Source: Methanosarcina sp. (GTDB lineage Archaea > Halobacteriota > Methanosarcinia > Methanosarcinales > Methanosarcinaceae). Taken from it: a stretch of DNA of 64,000 nucleotides. The DNA is taken from contig NZ_JAQUVZ010000001.1 in assembly GCF_028693135.1 (NCBI RefSeq), positions 62,001-126,000 of the forward strand, read 5' to 3'. Below the pieces are notes generated by a model. The model did not search any database and was not told the DNA's origin. It worked only from the letters and a program-made list of their open reading frames with translations. The translations under genes were made by a program, and so were the position numbers. Position 1 is the first letter of the stretch, and every line of letters begins with the position of its first letter. This document shows positions 1 to 8,386 of the stretch, in pieces.

Positions 1-487
1 CATCCTCTGCACATTTTGCCTGTATCGAAGGGCAATCAGGACAGAAATAAGAGTAGAATGACTTGAGGGTTTTAGAGCTATAAAGTCTATCTTCCAGGTG
101 TTTTGGGAATTCAAAAAGGTGGTCCAGATCAGGCTCCTCCAAAGTACATTTTCCCAGCATGTCCATCTTCTGAATCAGGTGCTTTGGAATTGGAGACCTG
201 TCATGTTTTGACCAGTAATCCTTATTTCCATCAAAAACATCAAGAAGCGTATTAAGGGGAAGCATCTTCTCAACTATAACTTCTCCGATATCCGAGAGTT
301 CATAGGCACTTCCCTTCTGCACGATGAGATCCATATCTTTCAATTTTTTTATCTGCGGCATTACCGCACATGCCTTTACATTAAGGGTGTCCTTGATCTC
401 ATCAATATGCATTGGCCCACTAGCTAACTGGACAAGGAGATTTTTTCTTTTTTCAGAGAAGAAAATCAAGTCTATAAGAGTACTCAT
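1..487 (-). CDS. msrC: Msr-family wHTH regulator, C-terminus cut by window edge (probably MsrC)
   Basis: The minus-strand frame opens with ATG at 487-485 and runs off the left edge after 162 codons. The N-terminus (MSTLIDLIFFSEKRKNLL...) is a winged helix-turn-helix: residues about 8-60 cover the SEKRKNLL helix, the DEIKDTLNV turn and the MPQIKKLKDMDLIV recognition region. Then comes the start of the methanogenesis-regulatory domain (D-G-N-K-D-Y-W-S-K-H-D). It is a clear paralogue of the proteins at 18158 and 19361, which share SEKRKNLL, QIKxL, the YW motif and EPDLxHxxEFP. Msr proteins are known from M. acetivorans as activators or repressors of methanol and methyl-sulfide methyltransferase genes. 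This one is divergent from mtsF, which is why I call it MsrC; the letter is from memory. Family call firm, exact name less so. Confidence 0.85.
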   Translation of the reverse strand, partial: MSTLIDLIFFSEKRKNLLVQLASGPMHIDEIKDTLNVKACAVMPQIKKLKDMDLIVQKGSAYELSDIGEVIVEKMLPLNTLLDVFDGNKDYWSKHDRSPIPKHLIQKMDMLGKCTLEEPDLDHLFEFPKHLEDRLYSSKTLKSFYSYFCPDCPSIQAKCAED

Positions 488-1686
488 GTTTATCAGCTTC
501 CAAGCATGAACCTGTTATATTAAATTCAACCTACCGTTTTCCGGAGCCATACCCATAAACCCACCTCACTCCTCCGGGAAGGATAGCTTCAACATTTAGC
601 CAGGCATTACTGGAGAAATCCAGTACTTTACCAGGATGAATTATTATTAACACATATAATAAAGCGTTTTGAAATTTAATCTCTTGTTGTATACCCCTCT
701 GAGTTAAAGGAGTGAGCATCAACATACCTTCAATATGAAATTAGAATCTAAAAGTGGGGGGTCTCTTAGATTAAAATAATATTAATTATATTACAGATAT
801 AATATATGGATATAGCTTTATATGTAAATATAGATTATGATCAGCATAACATAAACTACAGATATGGATTATATTTACATTTTAATATTGAGCAGAATAA
901 CATTACAGATATTATATTTAAAGTATCATAATAAGTAAAGAATCAAAAAATATAAAGCCAACATCAGACATATTCTACTGTTTTCACAATATTGAAAAAC
1001 AAAATGTCTGTTTATTCACCGAATAATATAAATGTGATAGGCTCAAAAGGTCAGTTCAGAAGGTCAGTTGGCATAGGTGAGGTCAGAAAACCAGTTGAAA
1101 TCTGTGGTTTATCAGCCTGTATCTTCGAGATCATTACCTTCAAATTTTTAATGCCTTTGTTTTTTGCACCCCATCACAATTTCAAATAGTCTCTGTTTTT
1201 CAATAAGAAGGAATTTTCCATACTCCGACAAAAAATATCACGTTTGCAAAAAGGCTGTTAGTGCAAACTATAAAGAAACAACAAATTTTCCAGGACCTTA
1301 AAATAAGAAGCCAAATAAAAATCAGGCCCATCCAAAATATAAGGAGAACTATATTTCACAGGGATATAAAAAACTGCTTATAGATCAAAAAACATTGTCG
1401 GTTAAGCTATATACATTTACGTCAATCATTCATTAGTGACCAAAACCTGAAAGGAAAGAATAACCTGACTAAATTCAGGCGAAATTTCGGTCCTGTACCG
1501 CAGCCGAAAGATTCTGATTTTCAGGTGAATGGCCATCTTGTGAATTAAGGAGTATAATTAGTGGATTTAGGGAATTGACGGGCTGTGGAACCCGTTAACG
1601 ATCTAAGTAAAAAAAGATGGAGATCCGGAAGAGTAGGAAGAAAACTGGCTGTCTGGGTCCTTCACTAAAAAAAAGGAGATTTTTCA
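488..1686. promoter_or_regulatory. 1.2-kb divergent regulatory region and mtsF leader
   Basis: No convincing gene lies between the divergent msr gene and mtsF; short frames here are not protein-like. The part from 770 to 960 is extremely A+T-rich and carries three copies of TACAGATAT (792-800, 857-865, 904-912), which could be regulator sites. A ribosome-binding site, AAGGAG, lies just before the mtsF ATG. Long untranslated leaders are known for Methanosarcina methyltransferase operons, so much of 1000-1686 may be transcribed. The transcription start cannot be fixed from sequence. Confidence 0.5.
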
Positions 1687-3582
1687 ATGGCAAAAGAAGA
1701 CATTCTGAATGCTTTAATGGATGCTGTGGTTGAAGGCGACGAAGAAATTGCAGAAGAATTTGCACAAAAAGCCCTCGATGAAAACCTGGACGCATACGAA
1801 GCAATAGTTGAAGGCCTTGCAAAAGGCATGAAGATCATCAGTGATATGTACGAAAAAGGAGAAGCCTTTGTCCCCAGCCTTCTGCTCGCAGCAGATGCGA
1901 TGTATGCCGGAATGGACATCCTTACCCCTTACATTAAACTAGACGGAACCTCCGTCCCCAGAAATGTCATCATCGGTACCGTTGAAGGAGACGTGCACGA
2001 TATTGGCAAGAACCTTGTCAAGACCATGATGACTGCAGCCGGTTATAACATGATAGACCTTGGCTGTGACGTGCCTCTTGATAAATTTGTAGAAACCGCA
2101 AAGGAGAAGAAGGCAACTGCAATCTCAATGAGCACTCTGATGACCACAACAATGGGTGGTATGGAAACCGTTATTGAACAGCTTCAGGAAGAAGGCATCA
2201 GAGACTCCATGATTGTCATGATCGGTGGAGCGCCTATTTCCAAAACCTTTGCAGACAGCATTGGCGCAGACGGCACAGCCGGTGATGCAAGCATAGCAGT
2301 CGAAACTCTTAGTTCACTTGTAAGCGAGCTTCCTGCCGATTTATGGAGCGATTCCTCAATTGCAGCAAGCAAGATGAAGTACAAAGAATCCCTCGCACAG
2401 AAAGGCGGCAAGGAAAAGATCGATATCGGCCTCATAACTGCTGAGAAAGTCAAAGCCGAATTCGACTCCGTGGTCCCGAAGTTTAAGGAAACCATGACCA
2501 AAGCAGAGAGGTTTGGCTCTGCCTTCCAGGACAAGAAAGTCGACAGGCTCCCTGTAGCACCTCTCGCCTGCGGCGTTTCCAGGAAATTCGTGCCCTGCTC
2601 CTACAAAGACTACTCAACAAGTGCAGAAAAGTATGCAGACTGTGTCGAAGCGGGAATCAAGTACTTCAATATGGATACCTTCGTCGGCTTGACCGACCTT
2701 TGTGTTGATGCAGCAGATTTCGGCACAACTGTAAGATATCCTGAAGAAGACACCCCCGCAGCAATCGGCCACCTTGAAGACTACGAAAAAATGGAAGTCC
2801 CCGACCTTAAGGAAGGTACACGTGCCTACAACCTTATCCAGGGCAACAAGCTTGCAACAGAGAAGGCACACGCCCTCGGCGCACCCATGACCGCTCTGAT
2901 CGAAGGTCCAATGGTAGCCCTGACCCAGATTATGGGAGCAACCCGTGTCCTTTCCGACCTCAGGACCAACCCTGACGTTGTCCTCAAAGCCCTTGACAAG
3001 ACCACAACCTACGTAGAAGAAATCATGAAGGGCATGTTCGAAGAAGCCCAGCCCGACAACCTCTGTATAGTAAACCTCTGGACAAACAACGTCATCCTCA
3101 GCGCTGACGAATACATGAAGTCCGAAGGCCAGATCATGCAGAACAGGATTGCCCCGCTCTACAAGCAGTACAACAAGCCAGTCGTTATCCACAACTGTGC
3201 CGACGTCCCCCACTGGGATCTCATAAGCAAGTGGAACACGGAGTACTACAGCTACACCTTCTACCCCGACGAGGCCAATAAGGGATCCAAGGACCACAAG
3301 TACCTGATCAGCACCCACGGAAAAGAAACTATGTTCGGTGGAGAGGTCAGCCCAATATTGTTCCTAGACAACAGCCCTGAAGGTATCAGTAAGATGAAGG
3401 CAGATACCATGGCTCTCCAGGAAAGCGTCCTGAACACTCTCAAAGAGAACGGTATGCAGTCCAAGTACATGATTTCAACCGGCTGTGAAGTGCCACCAGG
3501 AGCACCCTGTGACACCATCACTGCCCAGACATATACCGTTGCAGAGAAGGGACCTGAACTCTACAAGAAAATCATCGGCTAA
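1687..3582 (+). CDS. mtsF: Fused corrinoid protein / methylcobalamin:coenzyme M methyltransferase (methyl-sulfide type)
   Basis: 631 residues. Residues 1-210 are a corrinoid-binding domain with the D102-x-H104-x-x-G107 motif, where His104 is the expected lower axial cobalt ligand. Residues 250-631 are a UroD-fold methyltransferase of the MtbA/MtsA type with the zinc ligands H502-x-C504 and C600. The fusion of carrier and methylase in one chain is the hallmark of MtsD/MtsF/MtsH of M. acetivorans, implicated in dimethyl sulfide and related methylated-sulfur metabolism. The reaction moves a methyl group from the sulfide via Co(I) corrinoid to coenzyme M in the cytoplasm. It sits divergent to an msr gene, as expected for MsrC control. 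F is assigned over D/H from the neighbourhood (mtaCB, msr pair), by memory; the family call is very secure. Confidence 0.9.
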   Translation: MAKEDILNALMDAVVEGDEEIAEEFAQKALDENLDAYEAIVEGLAKGMKIISDMYEKGEAFVPSLLLAADAMYAGMDILTPYIKLDGTSVPRNVIIGTVEGDVHDIGKNLVKTMMTAAGYNMIDLGCDVPLDKFVETAKEKKATAISMSTLMTTTMGGMETVIEQLQEEGIRDSMIVMIGGAPISKTFADSIGADGTAGDASIAVETLSSLVSELPADLWSDSSIAASKMKYKESLAQKGGKEKIDIGLITAEKVKAEFDSVVPKFKETMTKAERFGSAFQDKKVDRLPVAPLACGVSRKFVPCSYKDYSTSAEKYADCVEAGIKYFNMDTFVGLTDLCVDAADFGTTVRYPEEDTPAAIGHLEDYEKMEVPDLKEGTRAYNLIQGNKLATEKAHALGAPMTALIEGPMVALTQIMGATRVLSDLRTNPDVVLKALDKTTTYVEEIMKGMFEEAQPDNLCIVNLWTNNVILSADEYMKSEGQIMQNRIAPLYKQYNKPVVIHNCADVPHWDLISKWNTEYYSYTFYPDEANKGSKDHKYLISTHGKETMFGGEVSPILFLDNSPEGISKMKADTMALQESVLNTLKENGMQSKYMISTGCEVPPGAPCDTITAQTYTVAEKGPELYKKIIG

Positions 3583-3612
3583 ACCCGTTGAATTTCCGAA
3601 GAAAAAAGCAAG

Positions 3613-3660
3613 CCTGGATTGCCAGGTAAGGGATGGGATTCAAACCCATCCTCTCTTTAT
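3613..3660 (+). terminator. Two tandem hairpins after mtsF
   Basis: CCTGG/CCAGG (3613-3617 with 3622-3626) is followed by a perfect 7-bp stem GGATGGG/CCCATCC (3631-3637 with 3645-3651) and then a pyrimidine-rich TCTCTTTATT run. It lies about 30 nt after the mtsF stop, so it is probably a transcription terminator or 3'-end processing signal. Confidence 0.55.
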
Positions 3661-3690
3661 TAATCACAATAAAACCCGGGTTCTCACTAT

Positions 3691-4010
3691 TTTCTGCACC
3701 CTTTGCCTCAAAAAGTGCAAGCGAACCAAAAACGATAGAAAAGGCATTGGAAGGAAGAAAAAAATAGAAAAACAGGAAAAAAACGAGAATAAAAACGGGA
3801 ATAAAAAACGAAAGTATTTCCTGAACCCTTTACCTCAAAAATTGCAAGCAAACTAAAAACGATAAAAAAGGTATTGGAAGGAAGAAAAAAATAGAAAAAC
3901 AAGAAAAAAACGGGAATAAAAACGAAAGTATTTCCTGAACCCTTTACCTCAAAAAGTGCAAGCGAACTAAAAACGATAGAAAAAGCATTGTAAAGGAAGG
4001 AAAAAGAGAA
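3691..4010. repeat. Three-copy long tandem repeat, 127- and 114-bp periods
   Basis: The unit begins CCCTTTGCCTCAAAAAGTGC or a close variant at 3699, 3826 and 3940, and ends in an A-rich tract with AAAACG motifs. The first two copies are nearly complete and the third decays after about 60 bp. Open frames over it on both strands follow the base composition and are not protein-like. The start of each unit resembles TGCACCCTTT before a polypurine stretch; I see no transposase or inverted ends. Confidence 0.75.
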
Positions 4011-4113
4011 TAAAAAACGAATAAAAACACATTTGGGCCGAAAAACGAAATATTTCCCGCAGAAAATAGTAGTGGACCTTTTCAAATACCCCTGTTAAAA
4101 GAGGTGAAACTGG

Positions 4114-4470
4114 ATGAGACCTCAGAAAATACCCACCCCTGAGAATAAAATGTTTTATTCGAGCCCTTTACACCCTGCAATCTACAATCTGGAACTGAAC
4201 CATTCATCTCAGAAGTTCCTCTTCTGTTATTCAATTATTGAAACAAACCCTCTAAAATATGAATCAGACTTATCCCCCGGATCATTAGAATCTACAGATA
4301 TAGATACGGATTCCGGATCTTACAATATGTCCACAGAAAGAGAATATATAGATACATACACGGATTCCGGATGTTACGATATTCCCACAGAAGTAGACTT
4401 TACAATGGAAAATCTTGAGACCTACCTCGAATGCACAGAAAGGCTCTCCGAATCATCAGACATTCAGTAA
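4114..4470 (+). CDS. Small hypothetical protein with internal repeat
   Basis: I do not recognise this 118-residue protein. In favour of expression is a strong ribosome-binding site (GAGGTGA) 6 nt before the ATG. The second half carries a twofold repeat: IDTDSGSYNMSTE around residue 65 and YTDSGCYDIPTE around residue 88, both very acidic and rich in Ser, Thr and Tyr. There is no signal peptide or membrane segment. It lies alone between two repeat arrays, downstream of the mtsF terminator and upstream of the chaperonin gene. The acidic repeats could be a disordered binding region. It could also be a decaying frame; conservation in other Methanosarcina would decide. Confidence 0.5.
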   Translation: MRPQKIPTPENKMFYSSPLHPAIYNLELNHSSQKFLFCYSIIETNPLKYESDLSPGSLESTDIDTDSGSYNMSTEREYIDTYTDSGCYDIPTEVDFTMENLETYLECTERLSESSDIQ

Positions 4471-4514
4471 TAAGTTAAATAAAAAATAATCCGGTAAAAG
4501 TTTCAATCTTAAAT

Positions 4515-4752
4515 AAAAAAACGGCAAAACCTCCAAAAAGCCAACAAAAAACGGCAAAAACTCCAAAAAGCCAACAAAAAACGGCAAAACCTCCAAAAAG
4601 CCAACAAAAAACGGCAAAACCTCCAAAAAAGCCAATCAAAAAACGGCAAACACCCAAAAAAACCAATCAAAAACGGCAAACACCCAAAAAAAGCCAATCA
4701 AAAAACGGCAAACACCCCAAAAAAGCCAATCAAAAAACGGTAAAACCTCAAA
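4515..4752. repeat. Minisatellite, about 8 copies of a 30-32-bp unit
   Basis: The motif ACGGCAAA recurs at 4521, 4551, 4581, 4611, 4643, 4673 and 4705, with a degenerate copy (ACGGTAAA) at 4737, giving periods of 30, 30, 30, 32, 30, 32 and 32. Units read A-run, ACGGCAAAAC, CTCCAAAAAGCCAA. Minus-strand frames across it encode Phe/Gly/Cys/Trp-rich tandem peptides that only mirror the DNA repeat. There are no spacers, so it is not CRISPR. Confidence 0.9.
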
Positions 4753-4907
4753 CCCCCTTAATTTTTAGATTTATTAAAAACCCGGATAAAAAGCCTGAAA
4801 GAGATCAGAGATTCAGATTAAATTTTGGCTAAAGGAAGAATATCCGCCATAAATAAGACTTCCGGCAGGTCAAAAACAGCAGAAACAGCAGCAAATGAGG
4901 AAAGGAC

Positions 4908-6515
4908 ATGGCAAGCGAACTAAAAACACCAGCAAGCCCTAACAGAGAAAGCCAGGACGGAATGGCAAAACTAGCCCGGACGATTAGGGACAAGATCCTT
5001 ATCGACGAGCCGGTAAAAGAAGAAGAGCTTATCGACCAGCTTGAAAGGGCAGCCATAGAGATTGACGAGCTGCTGGGCTCATCCCTTGGGCCGAAGGGGA
5101 TGAACAAGATAATAGTAAACCCTGTTGGAGATATTTTCGTTACAAGCGACGGGAAAGTCATCTTAAAGGAAATGGATGTGCTTCACCCGATCGTAACTTC
5201 CCTTAAAAAACTTGCGGAATCGATGGATAAGGCCTGCGGAGACGGCACAAAAACAGCTGTGATTTTTGCAAGCAACCTGATTAAAAACGCTGTAAGACTT
5301 ATCAGGACAGGGGTACACCCGACAATCATTATAGAAGGATACGAACTTGCCATGCAAAAAGCGTATGAGATGCTGCAGTACAGTATAAAGCAGGCATCAG
5401 AAGAGGACATACGTACAACAATAATGTGCTCGGCAACAGGAAAAGGGATTGAAAGGCAGCAGGCAGAAGCTGTTACGGACATCGTCCTTCAAGTAATAAA
5501 GCACCTGAGCGAAAAGCAGGCAGGAAGACTCGACCTGAACAGGAACATCAAAATCCTCAAAAAGAAAGGTGGATCGGAAATCGTTGCAATAGAAGGCCTG
5601 ATCATGGATGAAAACCCGGCAAGGGAAGATATGCCGAAAAGTTTTCAGGACCCTGCAGTCCTTATCATAAATTATGACCTCAAGATAAAAAGCGGATACC
5701 TAAACCCCCAGCATAACCTCAAAATGGATTCTGTACAGACTTCCCTTCTTTTTGAGGAGAGAAAAAAGCAGATGTGCGGGGAAATTGCCCGAAAGATCAT
5801 TGATTCGGGAGCAAACGTGCTCTTCTGTGAAGGAGATATCGACCCTTACATAGAAACTCTGCTCAGGGACCATGAGATGCTGGCTTTCAAGAAGCTGAAA
5901 ACGAAAGACCTCGAAAAACTTTCGGAAGCTACAGGCACAACCCTGAAAGTATTTCAGGACGAGATTCGCCCCTGCGACCTCGGAAAAGCAGATAGTATAA
6001 GACTTGAAAAGAAAAACGGGGAAAACTTTGTTTTCATCACCGTGAAAGAGAAGGCAATAGCCACCATCATGATCTGGGAACCTATCAAATATGGACTTGA
6101 CAAGGTGGAAGAGGCTGTTGATGATGCCCTGAATAATGCGGCATTCCTTATGAAAAACAGGGAAATCGTGAATGGAGGAGGGGCAATAGAATTTGAACTG
6201 GCGCACATGGTCAGGCTGTTTGCGGCAACACAGGCCGGAAAGAAACAACTTGCAGTCCAGGCGTATGCAGAAGCCCTCGAAAAGATCCCCACGATTCTTG
6301 CCAGAAATATGGGAATGAATGCAATTGATGCAATGGCGCAGATGAAGAATTCATATTCAAGAGGAATAGAGGCAAGGATAGACCTCTCACGAAAGGTAAC
6401 TGATCAGGGGCCGAAAGTATACGATTCGGCAACTGTCAAGAAACTCGCCATAATAGCAGGCACGGAGACGGCAAAAAACGTGCTCAGGATTGATGAGATC
6501 GTCCCAAAGAGATAA
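4908..6515 (+). CDS. Divergent group II chaperonin (Hsp60-4-like thermosome paralogue)
   Basis: 535 residues, aligned throughout with the canonical thermosome at 38245 but strongly diverged. It keeps L-G-P-K-G-M (60-65), the GDG motif (111-113), the hydrolysis Asp region (V-D-D-A-L) and G-G-G-A-I-E. Oddities are a longer, charged N-terminus of about 14 extra residues, NDGAT changed to S80-D-G-K83-V, GDGTTT changed to GDGT-K115-T, and a C-terminus ending EIVPKR that lacks the Gly/Met tail. M. acetivorans is known to carry extra diverged chaperonins (Hsp60-4, Hsp60-5); I think this is Hsp60-4, from memory. It lies among methyltransferase genes, so a specialised client set is possible (inference). 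Start chosen at the ATG after GAGGAAAGG. Confidence 0.85.
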   Translation: MASELKTPASPNRESQDGMAKLARTIRDKILIDEPVKEEELIDQLERAAIEIDELLGSSLGPKGMNKIIVNPVGDIFVTSDGKVILKEMDVLHPIVTSLKKLAESMDKACGDGTKTAVIFASNLIKNAVRLIRTGVHPTIIIEGYELAMQKAYEMLQYSIKQASEEDIRTTIMCSATGKGIERQQAEAVTDIVLQVIKHLSEKQAGRLDLNRNIKILKKKGGSEIVAIEGLIMDENPAREDMPKSFQDPAVLIINYDLKIKSGYLNPQHNLKMDSVQTSLLFEERKKQMCGEIARKIIDSGANVLFCEGDIDPYIETLLRDHEMLAFKKLKTKDLEKLSEATGTTLKVFQDEIRPCDLGKADSIRLEKKNGENFVFITVKEKAIATIMIWEPIKYGLDKVEEAVDDALNNAAFLMKNREIVNGGGAIEFELAHMVRLFAATQAGKKQLAVQAYAEALEKIPTILARNMGMNAIDAMAQMKNSYSRGIEARIDLSRKVTDQGPKVYDSATVKKLAIIAGTETAKNVLRIDEIVPKR

Positions 6516-6580
6516 GCCAAAAATGCAAGCATAAATCCGGAACAAGGGAGAACCGGATAAATTCAAAAATATCACGCTGA

Positions 6581-6614
6581 TAACAATGCTACTCCCTCTC
6601 CGTGAGCATTGTTG
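6581..6614 (+). terminator. Perfect 9-bp hairpin after the chaperonin gene
   Basis: AACAATGCT (6582-6590) pairs with AGCATTGTT (6605-6613) around a 14-nt pyrimidine-rich loop, about 65 nt after the stop codon. There is no strong U-tract after it, so it may be a 3'-end stabiliser rather than a terminator. Confidence 0.4.
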
Positions 6615-7104
6615 TCATATTCACTGAAAAGTGAACTACCACCAGCTAAAGTTAGACCTACAATACTCTTCCCGGAAAGGTGCGGATTTGCCATTTAAAG
6701 GTGCCTTTCCGAGAGGGGGGCTGTGTCCATAAAAATTTTGTAAAGGTAAGATACTCCGGTTTTGCCATTTACCGGACGATTGCCAGACGGAAAAACGTCC
6801 CGGTACTCTAACCCTCAATCCCCTCACAAAAAGAGTATCAGAACACAGGTAAAAGGTACTTTTTAGACCCTGTTGCCATTTGAAGGGTTTAAAATGAAGG
6901 CTGGAAACCCGAATCAGGGATCTATACGCCCCTTTACTGCTGAAAACCTCCAGGCAGGAAAGGGTGCAGTACTCCTGCTTTGATCAATGCGTCAGGCAGG
7001 ACAATTAAACATTGTCGGACTATAATAATACTGCTGACAGTACAGAGATATTCCAGTAATAATGTCCAATCCTTAATTCAAGTCATGAGGAAGGTGGCAG
7101 AGCC
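6615..7104. other. Gene-free leader region before the COG0523 GTPase gene
   Basis: No protein-like frame. TTGCCATTT occurs three times (6688-6696, 6762-6770, 6873-6881). An 8-bp inverted repeat, CGGAAAGG/CCTTTCCG (6673-6680 with 6704-6711), encloses the first copy. A ribosome-binding AAGGTGG precedes the next gene. I cannot assign a function to the repeats. Confidence 0.4.
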
Positions 7105-8172
7105 ATGAAGTGTATGATAATCGGCGGCTTCCTCGGAAGCGGGAAGACTACTACAATAAGAAAACTGATCGAATACCTTGGAGCACAGGGGCAACGAATA
7201 GCAATTATTGTCAACGAGATCGGAGAGATAGGGATAGACGGTGACACTGTCTCGGAAGGGGGAGTGGAAACCAGAGAAATTACAAACGGATGCGTTTGCT
7301 GCACTCTTAGGATCAGTATGGAGTACACCATAAAAAACCTAATAACTTCCTACCGTCCGGATACTATTATAATAGAGCCTACAGGGATAGCCTTTCCAAG
7401 ACAGATTAAAAGTAATATAGAAAGCATGGGTATCCCGGATATGAGATTCACTCCAATAGTAAATCTTGTGGACCCCTGCCGTCTGGGCTCGGATGTAGGA
7501 GATCTGCAGAATTTTGTTAAAAATCAGATCGAAGATGCCGAGGTTCTGGGTATCAACAAAGTAGACCTCATAGGGCCTGAAAAACTTCTGGAGACATGCC
7601 TGCTTCTCCGCAAATTGAACCCAACAGCGCGGATAGTTCATTTCTCAGCCAGGCAAGGAGGAGAAGCCCTGGACAAACTGTTCTGTCTGATCAGGAGAAG
7701 CAGCCAGAATAAAACAATTAGTGAAGCGAGAAACTCAATTGAAATGTCCGGAGTTTCAGCTTACTCAACCGAGTTCGAGATAATTTCACAGGAAATACCT
7801 CTTGAAACAGCGGTTTCTGTTTCCGGGCAGATCCTGGACGGCATAAGAAATAGAGTAACAGAACTGAACCCTGAATTTACAGGACATATCAAACTTTCCT
7901 TTGCACACAAAGAGGATTTTGTAAAGGGAAGTGTGACTTCAGCATATGAAAAACCCGAAATTGAAATCCTTAAAAAAGAAAGGAATTCCCGATCAAGGAT
8001 TAAGATACTCTCTGCGGTAACATCCGTATCCAGGGAAGAACTTATCAAAACTGTGGACACGACGGTAACTGGACAGCTGGAAGACAGTCAACTTTCATAT
8101 ATAAAGGTGGAAAAAAACGACCACGTCTACCGTCAGGGCACAATAAGTCCCTTTCAACAGAAGAACTTTTGA
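7105..8172 (+). CDS. COG0523 (CobW/metallochaperone) GTPase
   Basis: 355 residues with a complete G3E GTPase core: Walker A G-G-F-L-G-S-G-K-T-T (7-16), E39/E41 in the NEIGEIGID stretch, the metal-binding G-C63-V-C65-C66 motif, I-E91-P-T-G and the base-recognition N151-K-V-D154. The C-terminal about 150 residues are the variable CobW_C-type part and lack a His-rich stretch. The family delivers zinc, nickel or cobalt to client enzymes or helps cobalamin synthesis, using GTP. It lies between the chaperonin paralogue and mtaC. MtaB and MtsF both need zinc and corrinoid, so a role in loading them is attractive but inferred. Family call secure; metal unknown. Confidence 0.9.
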   Translation: MKCMIIGGFLGSGKTTTIRKLIEYLGAQGQRIAIIVNEIGEIGIDGDTVSEGGVETREITNGCVCCTLRISMEYTIKNLITSYRPDTIIIEPTGIAFPRQIKSNIESMGIPDMRFTPIVNLVDPCRLGSDVGDLQNFVKNQIEDAEVLGINKVDLIGPEKLLETCLLLRKLNPTARIVHFSARQGGEALDKLFCLIRRSSQNKTISEARNSIEMSGVSAYSTEFEIISQEIPLETAVSVSGQILDGIRNRVTELNPEFTGHIKLSFAHKEDFVKGSVTSAYEKPEIEILKKERNSRSRIKILSAVTSVSREELIKTVDTTVTGQLEDSQLSYIKVEKNDHVYRQGTISPFQQKNF

Positions 8173-8179
8173 AGGAAAT

Positions 8180-8386
8180 ATGTTTCCGGTTCAGGAAAGC
8201 CTTGACCGGACATGCACAAACTTTATATATGATAAAATTGTCCTCGCACCTTGCCCAAAAGAGACCTGCATTAGAAAGGCAAAATGTTCTTTCAACCGTC
8301 CAGAAAAACCTGGCATCGGGATGGCAATAAATTTACGGGAAATAGAAGGAAGTTTGCATAAGAAGAAATTTAAAGCAGAGATGTAA
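8180..8386 (+). CDS. Possible small Cys-containing protein downstream of the GTPase
   Basis: A 68-codon frame starts 7 nt after the GTPase stop with a fair ribosome-binding site (GAAGGAA, 4 nt before ATG). It has four cysteines: one near residue 12 and three in C-P-K-E-T-C-I-R-K-A-K-C. The C-terminus is basic. The tight spacing suggests translational coupling, and the cysteines could suit metal handling next to a metallochaperone (inference). I recognise no family. It could equally be chance coding in the 3' region; conservation must decide. Confidence 0.35.
   Translation: MFPVQESLDRTCTNFIYDKIVLAPCPKETCIRKAKCSFNRPEKPGIGMAINLREIEGSLHKKKFKAEM

Noticed and set aside
2614-3318. Long minus-strand frame of 234 codons inside mtsF
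   Set aside because: It is antisense to strongly biased mtsF codons; such mirror frames also occur over mtaB, the thermosome and others.
3708-4085. Minus-strand 125-codon frame rich in Phe
   Set aside because: It lies wholly on the A-rich tandem repeat; the Phe/Leu/Ser composition simply reads the A-runs backwards.
4515-4752. Possible CRISPR array
   Set aside because: Units are contiguous 30-32-bp repeats with no unique spacers and no cas genes nearby; it is a minisatellite. The same applies to 12106-12216.
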